Positions 29,965-40,575 of a stretch of 64,000 bases of DNA are shown in pieces. Each line of letters opens with the position of its first letter. Position 1 is the stretch's first letter. The stretch is taken from assembly GCA_947623805.1 (NCBI GenBank), contig CANQHZ010000002.1, positions 1-64,000 on the forward strand, in the 5' to 3' direction. The position numbers were made by a program, and so were the translations under genes. This DNA comes from an uncultured Lachnospiraceae bacterium. GTDB lineage: Bacteria; Bacillota; Clostridia; Lachnospirales; Lachnospiraceae. Below the pieces are notes generated by a model. That model saw only the letters and a list, made by a program, of their open reading frames with translations. It did not search any database and had not been told where the DNA came from.

Positions 29965-30261
29965 CTACATGATAGAAAATTCGACAGGTCCGAACCAGAT
30001 AAATGCCGCTACCGCCGCTGCCTCCAGCACAAGAATGGCGGGCATGCCATACACAAAATACCAGTGCTTTGTCTTATGGTGAAAAAATCTCATGCCTATA
30101 ATCGAACCAAGGCTGCCGCCGATAATTGCGACGACAAAAAGGGTAGACTCTGAAATCCTCCAGAGTCTTTTTACCGCTCTATGCTTGTCAATTCCCATAA
30201 GCGCAAATCCAATGATATTCATAATCAATAAATAAGACGCAATAATTCCAATTACAACCAT
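29965..30261 (-). CDS. DUF1294 membrane protein
   Basis: NIIGFALMGIDKHRAVKRLWRISESTLFVVAIIGGSLGSIIGMRFFHHKTKHWYF. Confidence 0.9.
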   Translation of the reverse strand: MVVIGIIASYLLIMNIIGFALMGIDKHRAVKRLWRISESTLFVVAIIGGSLGSIIGMRFFHHKTKHWYFVYGMPAILVLEAAAVAAFIWFGPVEFSIM

Positions 30262-30331
30262 ATGTCAGCATTTCACCCTTTTTAAATCACAACATTACAG
30301 CTCTTAATTTGCTGTTTATTTATATTGTCAA

Positions 30332-31564
30332 TCAGTTTTTTCCATTTTCGTTCTGCTGCATCTTCATGGCGCGAACCTTGCATGAAAGTCCGAACAGGTT
30401 GATAAAGCCCTCGGCGTCGTGGTGGTCGTACAAATCGCCGGTAGTAAACGACGCAATGCTTTCATTATATAAGCTGTAAGGACTTGTCTCGCCGGCCTTG
30501 ACGATATTGCCCTTGTAAAGCTTAAACTTAACCTCGCCTGTAACATATTCCTGCGTTTTTTCAATAAACGCTTGAATAGCCTCGCGTTTGGGAGTGAACC
30601 ATTTGCCCTCATATACAGTGTCTGCAAGCTTGTTGCCCATTTCTTTTTTCAGCGTGTATGTATCGCGGTCGAGAATAAGCTCCTCAAGCTGCTGATGAGC
30701 CTCCATGAGAATAGTGCCGCCGGGGGTTTCGTATACGCCGCGCGATTTCATGCCTACTACGCGGTTTTCGACAATGTCCACAATGCCTATGCCGTGCTTG
30801 CCGCCGAGTTTGTTCAGTTCCCTGATAATGTCGGAAACTTTCATCTTTTTGCCGTTTACTGATGTCGGCACGCCTTTTTCAAACGTCATAGTTACGTATT
30901 CACCCTCGTCGGGCGCCTTTTCAGGTGTGGTGCCAAGCACAAGGAGATGGTCGTAATTCGGCTCGTTTGCAGGGTCCTCAAGCTCCAAGCCCTCATGGCT
31001 TATGTGCCAGATATTCCTGTCGCGGCTGTATGATGAGTCCGCAGAGAAAGGCAGATGTATGCCATGCGCCTTGCAGTATTCAATCTCGGACTCGCGTGAA
31101 TCCATAGTCCACTTGTCATTTCTCCAAGCGGCAATAATCTTGATATCGGGCGCGAGCGCCTTTATGCCAAGCTCGAAACGTATCTGGTCGTTGCCCTTTC
31201 CAGTAGCGCCGTGGCAGATAGCCGTAGCGCCCTCTTTTCTTGCAATCTCCACAAGTTTCTTTGCGATAAGGGGCCTTGCCATTGAAGTGCCGAGAAGATA
31301 TTTGTTTTCGTATATGGCGTTTGCCTGTACGCAGGGAACGATATACTCATCGCAAAATTCGTCGACTACATTCTCAATGTAAAGCTTTTCGGCGCCGCAG
31401 GATTTTGCCCTTTCCTCGAGCCCGTCAAGCTCCTCCTCCTGACCGCAGTCAACGCAGACGCAGATTACCTCGTAATCAAAATTTTCCTTAAGCCAGGGAA
31501 TGATGGCGGTAGTGTCCAGACCGCCCGAATAAGCAAGTACAACCTTTTCTTTCATAGAAATCAA
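30332..31564 (-). CDS. argG: Argininosuccinate synthase
   Basis: [34 protein letters not shown]. Confidence 0.97.
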   Translation of the reverse strand: MISMKEKVVLAYSGGLDTTAIIPWLKENFDYEVICVCVDCGQEEELDGLEERAKSCGAEKLYIENVVDEFCDEYIVPCVQANAIYENKYLLGTSMARPLIAKKLVEIARKEGATAICHGATGKGNDQIRFELGIKALAPDIKIIAAWRNDKWTMDSRESEIEYCKAHGIHLPFSADSSYSRDRNIWHISHEGLELEDPANEPNYDHLLVLGTTPEKAPDEGEYVTMTFEKGVPTSVNGKKMKVSDIIRELNKLGGKHGIGIVDIVENRVVGMKSRGVYETPGGTILMEAHQQLEELILDRDTYTLKKEMGNKLADTVYEGKWFTPKREAIQAFIEKTQEYVTGEVKFKLYKGNIVKAGETSPYSLYNESIASFTTGDLYDHHDAEGFINLFGLSCKVRAMKMQQNENGKN

Positions 31565-31931
31565 TCCTCCGTTTTTTTTATTTTTATATTTTGCCGCCTT
31601 AGTGGTTTAAATAACAACAAAAACGCGTCCGTTCTCCACGCGGCGGCATAAATTTCGGACTTAAAACAAATATACATCATTATCTAACATAAATCAAGTG
31701 AAAATTTATGCATTATTTATGCGAAAGCTATGGGCAAATTTGAATAAAATAAATGAAATAAAAGCTAAGCGAAAATAAAATAATGAATATTATGCGCGAC
31801 AAAAGCATAAAAATACAACGCGGTACAAAAATACCAAGATTTATTGATAAATACCCCCTTTTTTGTTATACTAACTACACAGACACAGAAAAATAATTTT
31901 ATATATTTTATTCTGAAAGAGAGGTATTTCT

Positions 31932-32174
31932 ATGTCATATGAAATGCTGGAAAAAGAGCTTAAAGATTTGCCGGAGGCGAGTCTTAATGATTTGATTGAG
32001 TATATAAAGTTTTTAAAATTTAAGCTTTTAAATGCGGGCGATAATTTATCCGACGCATCTTCCGCTGCTGTAGAAAGAAAACATTCTCAAAGAAAATTAG
32101 GCGTTTTGCAGGGGACATTTGTCATGAGTGATGACTTTGACGAAACTCCGGACTGCTTTAAGGAGTATATGTAA
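31932..32174 (+). CDS. Antitoxin-like protein (DUF2281-like)
   Basis: MSYEMLEKELKDLPEASLNDLIEYIKFLKFK; immediately upstream of a PIN-domain gene. Confidence 0.78.
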   Translation: MSYEMLEKELKDLPEASLNDLIEYIKFLKFKLLNAGDNLSDASSAAVERKHSQRKLGVLQGTFVMSDDFDETPDCFKEYM

Positions 32175-32175
32175 T

Positions 32176-32553
32176 ATGTATTTGTTGGACACGCATACGT
32201 TGCTTTGGGCATTGTTTGATGAAAATTCGCTGTCAGAGAACGCTAAAAAAATTATTTTGGATGACAATGACATATTTGTAAGCATTGCGTCGTTATGGGA
32301 AATAGCCATAAAACAGAGTATAGGGAAATTACAGATAAATGAATCTATCGAAACTATTGCTCGAATATGTGATGAGGAGGATTTTTATATGCTTTCCATA
32401 ATGCCTGTACATTTGGATTATCTAAAGCAGCTCCCACGTATACATGGGGACCCTTTTGATAGGCTTATTATATCACAGGCAGTTTCGGAAAAGCTTATTA
32501 TTGTTACAAAAGATTCCAAAATTCCGTTATATGGAATTAAAACAATATGGTAG
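32176..32553 (+). CDS. PIN-domain toxin (VapC-like)
   Basis: MYLLDTHTLLWALFDENSLSENAKKIILDDNDIFVSIASLWEIAIKQSIGKL..., DPFDRLIISQA. Confidence 0.93.
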   Translation: MYLLDTHTLLWALFDENSLSENAKKIILDDNDIFVSIASLWEIAIKQSIGKLQINESIETIARICDEEDFYMLSIMPVHLDYLKQLPRIHGDPFDRLIISQAVSEKLIIVTKDSKIPLYGIKTIW

Positions 32554-32796
32554 TTAAACAGCCTTTGCACATTTTTGATGTGGAGGCTGTTTTTTTGCCG
32601 TGTCAGATTTACAGCTTGACAAATCCGCCTGAAAGTGTAAAATAAACACATGACTGAATAATATGCACAAATAATGAATAAAAATACAGGAATTAATTTC
32701 ACACAAAAACAGTTGTTTTTCCGCCGATAATATACTATTATATAAATATTGCGGCTAACGGGAAATTTAGGATTATAGAAATGGGGTAGCGCACAA

Positions 32797-33240
32797 ATGG
32801 TAAGATTGATGACTATAGCCGATTATGAGCAGGTACACGCGCTTTGGATGCGGATAAAGGGCTTTGCGATACGCAGCATAGACGACTCACGGGAGGGCGT
32901 TGAAAAATTTATAAAACGTAATCCGAACACGAGTGTAGTGGCGGTTGAGGACGACAGGATTGTAGGCGCGATACTTTGCGGACATGACGGCAGGAGAGGC
33001 TGTCTGTATCATGTATGCGTGGACCCTGATTACCGCAGACGCGGCATAGGTAAGTCGATGGTGGTGTTTTGCATGGATGCGCTAAAAAAAGAGGGGATAA
33101 ATAAGGTAAGTCTTATTGCTTTCACCAAGAATGATATAGGAAATGCGTTTTGGCATAATGTAGGCTGGGTACAGCGCGAGGACCTGAATTATTACGATTT
33201 TGTCTTAAACAGAGAAAATATAGAGGCATTTAATAATTAG
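32797..33240 (+). CDS. GNAT-family N-acetyltransferase
   Basis: LYHVCVDPDYRRRGIGKSMVVFCMDALKKEGINKVSLIAF. Confidence 0.92.
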   Translation: MVRLMTIADYEQVHALWMRIKGFAIRSIDDSREGVEKFIKRNPNTSVVAVEDDRIVGAILCGHDGRRGCLYHVCVDPDYRRRGIGKSMVVFCMDALKKEGINKVSLIAFTKNDIGNAFWHNVGWVQREDLNYYDFVLNRENIEAFNN

Positions 33241-33308
33241 GCAATGAACACGGTATATGTGAGAATTTAACTTTTTAATAAGTATACAGTAGAGATGGAG
33301 GAATTGTT

Positions 33309-34532
33309 ATGGAAATAATAAAGGGTGGCGTGACAGCAGCGAAAGGCTTTGAGGCAGCAGGCGTAGAGGCGCAGATAAAGTATACGGATAGAGTTGACAT
33401 GGCGCTGGTATACAGCACAGCTCCGTGCAAGGTGGCGGGCACATTTACCACAAACGTAGTAAAGGCAGGCCCAGTAATCTGGGACAGGGACATAGTGCAA
33501 AAAAGCCCATACGCACAGGCAGTAGTAGTAAACACGGGCATAGCAAACGCCTGCACAGGGCAGCAAGGCTTGGATTATTGCAGACAGGAGGCACAGACAG
33601 CGGCAGCGCTTTTAAACATTCCCGAAAATGCGGTACTCGTGGGCTCTACAGGCGTTATCGGCAAGCAGCTCCCGATAGACCGCATAAAGACAGGCATTGA
33701 GAAACTTGTAAAAGCTAAATCTGACACCACAGAGGCAGGCTCCATGGCAGCGAAAGGGATTATGACTACAGACACGGTGAGCAAGGAGATAGCGGTAAGC
33801 TTTGAAATAAACGGCAAAAAAGTCACTCTCGGCGGCATGTCCAAAGGTTCAGGCATGATACACCCCAACATGTGCACAATGCTCGCCTACATCACCACAG
33901 ACGCTGCAATCAGCAAAGAGCTTTTGCAGGAGGCGCTAAGCGCGAGCGTCACAGACACCTACAACATGATATCCGTTGACGGCGACACCTCTACTAACGA
34001 TACCTGCCTGATACTTGCAAACGCCCTCGCAGGCAACGACGAAATCACACAAAAAGGCGAAGCCTACGACAAATTTTGCGAAGCCCTCAACTATGTAAAC
34101 ACTTTCCTCGCAAAAAAAATGGCAGGCGACGGCGAAGGCGCGACAGCCCTGTTTGCGACAAAGGTATATAATGCCCCCACAAAACAAGACGCGAAAACCC
34201 TCGCCAAATCCGTAATCGGCTCAAACCTCACCAAAGCCGCAATCTACGGACACGACGCCAACTGGGGCAGAATATTGTGCGCTCTAGGCTACTCCGGCGT
34301 ACAATTCGCCCCCGAAAAAGTTGACGTATTCGTAGAAAGCAAAGCAGGCAAAATCCAGCTCTGCCAAAACGGCCTAGAAGCAGACTATAGCGAAGAACAA
34401 GCCACAAAAATCCTCTCCGAACCCGAAGTCACAGTCCTCGTAGACATGAAAAACGGCACCTCCGAAGCCACAGCCTGGGGCTGCGACCTAACCTACGATT
34501 ACGTAAAAATAAACGCTGACTACAGAAGCTAA
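33309..34532 (+). CDS. argJ: Bifunctional ornithine acetyltransferase/N-acetylglutamate synthase
   Basis: GGVTAAKGFEAAGVEAQIKYT, MSKGSGMIHPNMCTMLAYITTDA. Confidence 0.96.
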   Translation: MEIIKGGVTAAKGFEAAGVEAQIKYTDRVDMALVYSTAPCKVAGTFTTNVVKAGPVIWDRDIVQKSPYAQAVVVNTGIANACTGQQGLDYCRQEAQTAAALLNIPENAVLVGSTGVIGKQLPIDRIKTGIEKLVKAKSDTTEAGSMAAKGIMTTDTVSKEIAVSFEINGKKVTLGGMSKGSGMIHPNMCTMLAYITTDAAISKELLQEALSASVTDTYNMISVDGDTSTNDTCLILANALAGNDEITQKGEAYDKFCEALNYVNTFLAKKMAGDGEGATALFATKVYNAPTKQDAKTLAKSVIGSNLTKAAIYGHDANWGRILCALGYSGVQFAPEKVDVFVESKAGKIQLCQNGLEADYSEEQATKILSEPEVTVLVDMKNGTSEATAWGCDLTYDYVKINADYRS

Positions 34533-34666
34533 ATCTAAATATTTAATCCATAAAAAATAAGTTAATGTCCAATAAAAAAGACAAATAATTTATTAAACAA
34601 AAAGTCCAGTATACAAAATGTAAATAAAATAAAGATACAAAGAAACATCAACATTCCAACAACCTA

Positions 34667-34833
34667 GCCTGTCTGCGACCATACACCTCTGTCAGAACCT
34701 TGGAAAGCGTCGGCACTTAGCGAAACAAGCTGCAAAAGCGTAGCTCCTTTTGCAGCACAGTTGAGCTTAGTGTCCGCTACGCTTTCCACAGAGTGAAAAC
34801 GTGTCTGACAGAGGTGTATGGTCGCAGACGGGC
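34667..34833. repeat. Structured palindromic element, family S, copy B
   Basis: 26-bp perfect arms (gtctgcgaccatacacctctgtcaga / tctgacagaggtgtatggtcgcagac), extendable to 30 bp with one G-U; inner hairpin GCTGCAAAAG/CTTTTGCAGC; core matches copy A. Confidence 0.88.
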
Positions 34834-34880
34834 GACCTGTCAGAAAATCAAATCAAACCGAAAAGAGGTATCAACAAAAA

Positions 34881-35774
34881 ATGAATGAACAAGACATGAA
34901 CAAAATATTATCCAAAGCAGAAGTCCTAATCGAAGCCCTCCCCTACATACAGCAGTTCAACAGAAAATACATAGTAGTAAAATACGGCGGCAGCGCCATG
35001 AGCAACGCAGAACTTCAAAAAAACGTCATAAAAGACGTCACCCTCCTAAAACTCGTAGGCTTTAAACCAATAATCGTCCACGGCGGCGGCAAAGAAATCA
35101 GCCGCTGGGTAGAAAAAGTCGGCAAAGAACCAAAATTCGTAAACGGCTTGCGCGTCACAGACGATGAAACAATGGAAATCGCAGAAATGGTACTGAACAA
35201 AGTAAACAAAAGCCTAGTCACCATGGTGCAAGAGCTCGGCGTAAAAGCAGTCGGCGTAAGCGGCAAAGATGGCGGACTTTTGAAAGTAGAAAAAAAATAT
35301 TCCGACGGTCAGGACATAGGCTTTGTAGGCGACATCAAGGAAGTAAATCCCAAAGTGCTGTTTGACCTGATAGAAAAGGACTTCCTTCCAATCGTAGCGC
35401 CCATAGGCTTTGATGATAATTTCCAGACATACAACATCAACGCCGATGACGCCGCATGCGCCGTAGCCAAAGCAGTCGGCGCAGAAAAACTCGCGTTCCT
35501 CACGGACATAGAGGGACTTTATAAGGACATCAACGATAAATCCTCATTTATATCAAGACTTTCAGCCTCAAAAGCAGACGCGCTTATAGAGGAAGGCTTT
35601 ATCGGCGGAGGCATGCTGCCCAAACTCAATAATTGCACAGACGCGATACGAAACGGCGTAAACAGAGTACATATACTCGACGGACGCATTCCCCATTGCC
35701 TGCTGCTTGAAGTATTTACACGAAAAGGCATAGGCACAGCGATAATACGCGATGAAGACGTAGGAAATATGTAG
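34881..35774 (+). CDS. argB: Acetylglutamate kinase
   Basis: [25 protein letters not shown]. Start set at ATG 34881; the upstream extension in the ORF track reads into element B. Confidence 0.95.
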   Translation: MNEQDMNKILSKAEVLIEALPYIQQFNRKYIVVKYGGSAMSNAELQKNVIKDVTLLKLVGFKPIIVHGGGKEISRWVEKVGKEPKFVNGLRVTDDETMEIAEMVLNKVNKSLVTMVQELGVKAVGVSGKDGGLLKVEKKYSDGQDIGFVGDIKEVNPKVLFDLIEKDFLPIVAPIGFDDNFQTYNINADDAACAVAKAVGAEKLAFLTDIEGLYKDINDKSSFISRLSASKADALIEEGFIGGGMLPKLNNCTDAIRNGVNRVHILDGRIPHCLLLEVFTRKGIGTAIIRDEDVGNM

Positions 35775-35842
35775 AGACGAAAGACAATTGAATAAAGTCT
35801 CTCAAATGCGTGATATAATATAACAGAAACGGAGTGAAAATA

Positions 35843-37039
35843 ATGGAAACAATGAAACAATACATTGATGACGCGGAAGCAGCGCTCTTACACACATACA
35901 ACCGCTACCAGATAGTCTGGGACAAGGGCGATGGCATGTATATGTATGACATTGAGGGCAAAAAGTACCTTGACTTTGTGGCAGGAATAGCGGTATTTGC
36001 ACTCGGCTACAACAACAAGGCATACAACGACGCGCTCAAAGCACAGATAGACAAAGTAATCCACACGTCAAACTACTATTATAATATCCCCGCGATAGAG
36101 GCGGCAAAAAAGCTAAAAAGAATATCCCAGATGGATAGAGTATTCTTCACAAACAGCGGCGCGGAGGCAGTCGAGGGCGCATTAAAGGCGGCAAAAAAAT
36201 ACGCGTATCTGCGCGACGGCAGCACGGACCACGAGATAATAGCAATGAACCATTCATTTCATGGCAGAACCATGGGCGCGCTTTCCGTCACAGGCAACCC
36301 GCACTACCGCGAGGCGTTTGAACCGCTTATCGGCGGCGTAAAATTCGCCGATTTCAACGATTTTGACAGCGTAAAAGCACAGGTTACAAGCAAAACCTGC
36401 GCGATAATAATGGAAACCGTTCAGGGCGAGGGCGGCATTTACCCCGCAGATGAGAAATTCTTAAAAAATGTCCGCGAGCTCTGCGATAAAAATGACATTC
36501 TACTTATCCTCGACGAAATCCAGTGCGGCATGGGCAGGACAGGCTATATGTACGCATGGCAGAAATACGGCGTAAAGCCTGACATAATGACGACGGCAAA
36601 GGCGGTAGGCTGCGGCGTGCCAGTCGGCGCGTTTATGATGACTGAAAAAGTGGCGGCACAGTCGCTTACAAGCGGCGACCACGGCACGACCTACGGCGGC
36701 AATCCGCTTGCGTGCGCGGCCGTTTCCAAGGTGATAGATTTATTTGAAGAAATGGACATACTAAATAATGTAAAGCAGACAGGCGATTATCTCTATAAAA
36801 AGCTTGATGCACTTGCGGCAAAATGCCCCGCAGTCAAGGCGCACAGAGGAATAGGGCTGATACAGGGCTTAGAGTTTGATAAATCCGTCGGCGGCATAAT
36901 ACTGAGCGCGATAGACAAGGGACTTTTACTGATAAACGCGGGTGCTAATATTATCCGCTTTATCCCGCCGCTTATTGCCACAAAAGAAAATGTTGACGAT
37001 ATGCTTGCAATTTTAGAGGAAAGTATCAATGAAAACTAA
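35843..37039 (+). CDS. argD: Acetylornithine aminotransferase
   Basis: YLDFVAGIAVFALGY, NSGAEAVEGALKAAKKYA, LDEIQCGMGRTG. Confidence 0.94.
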   Translation: METMKQYIDDAEAALLHTYNRYQIVWDKGDGMYMYDIEGKKYLDFVAGIAVFALGYNNKAYNDALKAQIDKVIHTSNYYYNIPAIEAAKKLKRISQMDRVFFTNSGAEAVEGALKAAKKYAYLRDGSTDHEIIAMNHSFHGRTMGALSVTGNPHYREAFEPLIGGVKFADFNDFDSVKAQVTSKTCAIIMETVQGEGGIYPADEKFLKNVRELCDKNDILLILDEIQCGMGRTGYMYAWQKYGVKPDIMTTAKAVGCGVPVGAFMMTEKVAAQSLTSGDHGTTYGGNPLACAAVSKVIDLFEEMDILNNVKQTGDYLYKKLDALAAKCPAVKAHRGIGLIQGLEFDKSVGGIILSAIDKGLLLINAGANIIRFIPPLIATKENVDDMLAILEESINEN

Positions 37040-38522
37040 GTATAAAAAACAGCTTGTGTATGCGCTTGTGATTTTATTTTTAATAGCGGCTCTGATGGTC
37101 GCATATTTCTGGTTTACGGAAAATTCATCGGACGGCTCCACTCCAAGCCTTGGAGGAATGAAAAAAGAAACTCTTATCGTATGGTACACTGACGACGCGC
37201 TCACGGAGTTTCTCAATAACCGCGCTTTGGCTTTTTATGATGAGACGGATATTCGCGTGGAAACAAAGCTTGTATCAGGGCTTGAATACCTTGAGGAGAT
37301 AAACAGGACAAGCATATATGAGCAGGACAAGCTGCCTGACATCTATATACTGACAAACGACTCGCTTGAAAAGGCGTACCTTGCGGGGCTTGCCGATGAC
37401 ATTTCGGATATGGGCATAGTCACGTCCGACAACTTTGACGAGGCCGCCGTAAACGCCGTGTCGTACAATGGCAAAATCTTGGGCTGTCCGCTTTATTTTG
37501 AGACAAGCGCGCTGCTTTACAACAAAACTTATCTGGAGCAGATAGCGGCGCAGACAAATGAGGCAAACGCATCCAATCAGGCGGCGCAATCTTCTGAAAA
37601 CGTGGAAAATACAGAGGGGTCAGAGACCGATGTAGCAGAGCAGCCCGAAAATGTGCTGTCGGCGGAGGACCTGATACCGTCCACGATAGCGGATATTTTG
37701 AATATAGCCGATAACTATTCAACGCCTGAAAATGTTGAATACTTTTTCCGCTGGGATGTTTCCGACATTTTCTACAATTACTTTATAATAGGAAATTATA
37801 TCACGGCAGGCGGGGAAGCAGGCGATGATAAAAACAATTTTGACATTTACAATACGGATTCGATAGGCAGCTTGGAGGTATACCAGGAGCTTAGCCAGTT
37901 CTTTTCGATAGATATAAAGGAGACAAGCTATGACAGCATCATGCAGGAGTTCCTTGACGGAAAGACTATATACACCATAGCGACAAGTGACTGCATAGCA
38001 AGGCTCAACGATGCGGCGCAAAACGGCAATTTCCCGTATGAGTATGGCATTACGAAACTGCCCGACATAAACAGCGAGCTTACGACAAGAGGAATGTCCG
38101 TGACAGATGCGCTTGTGATAAACGGTTATTGTACACACAAGGAGTCGGCAAAGCGGCTTGTTGAATATCTGTCAAAAAATTCGGGTAATGACCTTTATAC
38201 AATGACAGGCAAGATTTCTGCGCTTAAGCAGGGGGAATATGATGACAGCCACATAGAGGCGTTTGTGCGCAATTACGCAATATCCGTGCCTATGCCTAAG
38301 CTGGTGGAGACGAGCAATTTCTGGATTGAGCTAGAGACATGCTTTGCCCGCGTCTGGGACGGCGAGGACCCGAACGAGCAGCTTAAGGCGCTTTCGGAAA
38401 AAATAAAATCACAACTTGCGGGTGAACCAGTGACCGAGGAGGCGATTTCTTCGCCTGATGTAAAGCTTATAAATGCCGTTGAGTACGAGGACAGCGGAGA
38501 AACGGCGGCTACTACTGAATAA
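37029..38522 (+). CDS. Extracellular solute-binding protein (ABC-type, family 1-like)
   Basis: N-terminal TM anchor; KETLIVWYTDDALTEFLNNRALAFYDETDIRVE; LPDIYILTNDSLEKAYLAGL. Confidence 0.8.
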   Translation: MKTKYKKQLVYALVILFLIAALMVAYFWFTENSSDGSTPSLGGMKKETLIVWYTDDALTEFLNNRALAFYDETDIRVETKLVSGLEYLEEINRTSIYEQDKLPDIYILTNDSLEKAYLAGLADDISDMGIVTSDNFDEAAVNAVSYNGKILGCPLYFETSALLYNKTYLEQIAAQTNEANASNQAAQSSENVENTEGSETDVAEQPENVLSAEDLIPSTIADILNIADNYSTPENVEYFFRWDVSDIFYNYFIIGNYITAGGEAGDDKNNFDIYNTDSIGSLEVYQELSQFFSIDIKETSYDSIMQEFLDGKTIYTIATSDCIARLNDAAQNGNFPYEYGITKLPDINSELTTRGMSVTDALVINGYCTHKESAKRLVEYLSKNSGNDLYTMTGKISALKQGEYDDSHIEAFVRNYAISVPMPKLVETSNFWIELETCFARVWDGEDPNEQLKALSEKIKSQLAGEPVTEEAISSPDVKLINAVEYEDSGETAATTE

Positions 38523-38530
38523 TTTTATTA

Positions 38531-38616
38531 AAAAAATCCAATCATAATGGAAAAGCATTTAAAATGCGTAGCCTGCGGGCGGCGCGGAAATGAGGGAATT
38601 TATGATTGGATTTTTT
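38531..38616 (+). promoter_or_regulatory. 17-bp perfect inverted repeat whose 3' arm covers the start of the DMT transporter ORF
   Basis: aaaaaatccaatcataa (38531-38547) / ttatgattggatttttt (38600-38616). Confidence 0.7.
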
Positions 38617-39030
38617 ATTGCCCTGATTTCGGGGACACTGATGAGCATTCAGGGAGTGTTTAACACTAAGGTCACGGAGGCGACAAGCATTTGGGTGGCA
38701 AATTCGTTTGTACAGCTTACGGCGCTGGCCGTGTGCCTGGCGGCTTGGGCGTTTTCGGATAGGACTTCGTTTAAGGGAATACTTGATGTAGAGCCGAGGT
38801 ACTTTTTGCTGGGCGGAGTGATTGGGGCGTTTATTACGCTTACGGTCATTAAGAGCATGGATGCGCTGGGGCCTGCCAAGGCCGTGATGCTGATTGTCAT
38901 TGCGCAGCTTATTGTGGCTTATGTGATTGAGCTGTTTGGGATGTTTGGGGTGGAAAAGCAGCCGTTTAGCTGGCGCAAGCTTATCGGAGCGCTTGTGGCG
39001 ATTGGCGGTTTTGTGCTGTTTAAGTGGTGA
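38602..39030 (+). CDS. DMT-family/DUF606 membrane transporter
   Basis: MIGFFIALISGTLMSIQGVFNTKVTEATSIWVANSFVQLTAL; alternative start at 38590. Confidence 0.85.
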   Translation: MIGFFIALISGTLMSIQGVFNTKVTEATSIWVANSFVQLTALAVCLAAWAFSDRTSFKGILDVEPRYFLLGGVIGAFITLTVIKSMDALGPAKAVMLIVIAQLIVAYVIELFGMFGVEKQPFSWRKLIGALVAIGGFVLFKW

Positions 39031-39132
39031 AATGTAAAAATTAATTCTTGTAATAATTTATGATATAGAATAGAATAAATAGTGAGATAGCATAGAGGGA
39101 CCTTTATCCGTAAGAAGGGTAGGGGAGCTATT

Positions 39133-39801
39133 GTGAAAAATATAATAAAATATACGTCGGTCGTGCTGGCGGCGGCACTGGTGCTTTGCGCCTGCGGTCA
39201 AAATGCGTTTGTCAGCGGCGAAGATGAGGTGCTTGTGCAGCTTGAGGGAGCTGACAGCGTTTTGACAGATGAGACGGCGGCTTATGCGGAAACTACTGAC
39301 AGCGCGGAAGCGGAGCAGGACTTGGAAACGGTTTCGGCCTCGACATCGGCGGATGTCGCGCAGATATACGTGTATGTATGCGGAGCAGTGAAAAGTGCGG
39401 GCGTATACAGCGTGGCGCGTGGCAGCAGGCTTTATGAGGTGGTAGAGCTTGCGGGCGGTTTTACGGACGACGCTGACGAGACTTGTCTTAATCTTGCCAG
39501 AGAGGTGCAGGATGGAGAGCAGCTTGTGGTGCTCACTAAGGAGGAACGTGCAATGATGCCGGTACAGCAGGCAGGGCAGGTCATGGCGGAGGGCAGCGCA
39601 TCTGCGGAGGGACTTGTAAACATTAACACGGCGACTGCGGCAGAGCTTACATCAATATCGGGCATAGGCGCATCGAGGGCTCAGGCGATAATCGAATACC
39701 GCGAAAAGAATGGCGGCTTTAAGTCGATAGATGACATAAAAAAGGTGGACGGCATAAAGGATGGGCTTTTTTCTAAGATAAAGGATAAGATTACTGTTTA
39801 A
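39133..39801 (+). CDS. comEA: ComEA-like SLBB/helix-hairpin-helix DNA-binding protein
   Basis: IYVYVCGAVKSAGVYSVARGSRLYEVVELAGGF; VNINTATAAELTSISGIGASRAQAIIEYREKNGGF. Confidence 0.92.
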   Translation: MKNIIKYTSVVLAAALVLCACGQNAFVSGEDEVLVQLEGADSVLTDETAAYAETTDSAEAEQDLETVSASTSADVAQIYVYVCGAVKSAGVYSVARGSRLYEVVELAGGFTDDADETCLNLAREVQDGEQLVVLTKEERAMMPVQQAGQVMAEGSASAEGLVNINTATAAELTSISGIGASRAQAIIEYREKNGGFKSIDDIKKVDGIKDGLFSKIKDKITV

Positions 39802-39870
39802 TAAGACATGAAAAACGAAATAAAATTATAGGCGGCCGCTGCATGGCGGATAGCAGAATGAGAGGGAAAA

Positions 39871-40557
39871 ATGGCAAAGAAGGTATTGGTAGTTGACGAC
39901 GAGAAGCTTATCGTGAAAGGTATACGCTTTAGTTTGGAGCAGGACGATATGGAAGTTGACTGCGCCTATGACGGCGAAGAAGCGCTTGAAATGGCGAAAA
40001 ATAACAAGTACGACCTTGTGCTCCTGGATATAATGCTGCCGAAGCTTACGGGGCTTGAAGTGTGCCAGCAGATACGTGAGTTTTCGGATGTGCCGATAGT
40101 GATGCTCACTGCCAAGGGCGAAGATATGGATAAGATAATGGGACTTGAATACGGGGCGGACGACTATATCACAAAGCCATTTAATATTTTGGAAGTAAAA
40201 GCGCGCATAAAGGCGATAATGCGCCGCACATCCGCTAAGAGCGAGCCGCCTAAGAAATCTCAGATAATAGAAGCGGGCGACTTGAAGCTTGACTGTGACG
40301 GCAGGCGCCTGTACATAAAAGGAGTGGAAATAAATCTTACAGCCAAGGAATTTGACCTGCTGGAACTGCTGGTATTAAATCCCAACAAGGTGTACAGCCG
40401 TGAAAATTTGCTAAAACTGGTATGGGGAGCAGATTATCCGGGAGATGTCCGCACTGTGGACGTACATATCAGGCGGCTGCGCGAGAAGGTGGAGGACAGT
40501 CCGAGCGAGCCAAAATATGTTCATACGAAGTGGGGAGTAGGGTACTACTATAAGTAA
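39871..40557 (+). CDS. OmpR-family response regulator
   Basis: KVLVVDDEKLIVKGIRFSLEQ, DLVLLDIMLPKLTGLEVC, C-terminal winged helix. Confidence 0.96.
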   Translation: MAKKVLVVDDEKLIVKGIRFSLEQDDMEVDCAYDGEEALEMAKNNKYDLVLLDIMLPKLTGLEVCQQIREFSDVPIVMLTAKGEDMDKIMGLEYGADDYITKPFNILEVKARIKAIMRRTSAKSEPPKKSQIIEAGDLKLDCDGRRLYIKGVEINLTAKEFDLLELLVLNPNKVYSRENLLKLVWGADYPGDVRTVDVHIRRLREKVEDSPSEPKYVHTKWGVGYYYK

Positions 40558-40575
40558 GAAAGGCATGACACGGGC

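Noticed and set aside
30138-30175. Hairpin agactctgaaatcctccagagtcttttt near argG
   Set aside because: Lies inside the DUF1294 coding sequence and reads as a terminator only on the opposite strand; no supporting context.
32797-33240. GNAT gene considered as a dedicated N-acetylglutamate synthase for the arginine operon
   Set aside because: Only position supports it; sequence is a generic GNAT, and argJ may already supply this activity.
34818-34880. Upstream extension of the argB ORF
   Set aside because: Reads into the right arm of element B; the ATG at 34881 after aaaagaggtatc fits the argB N-terminus better.
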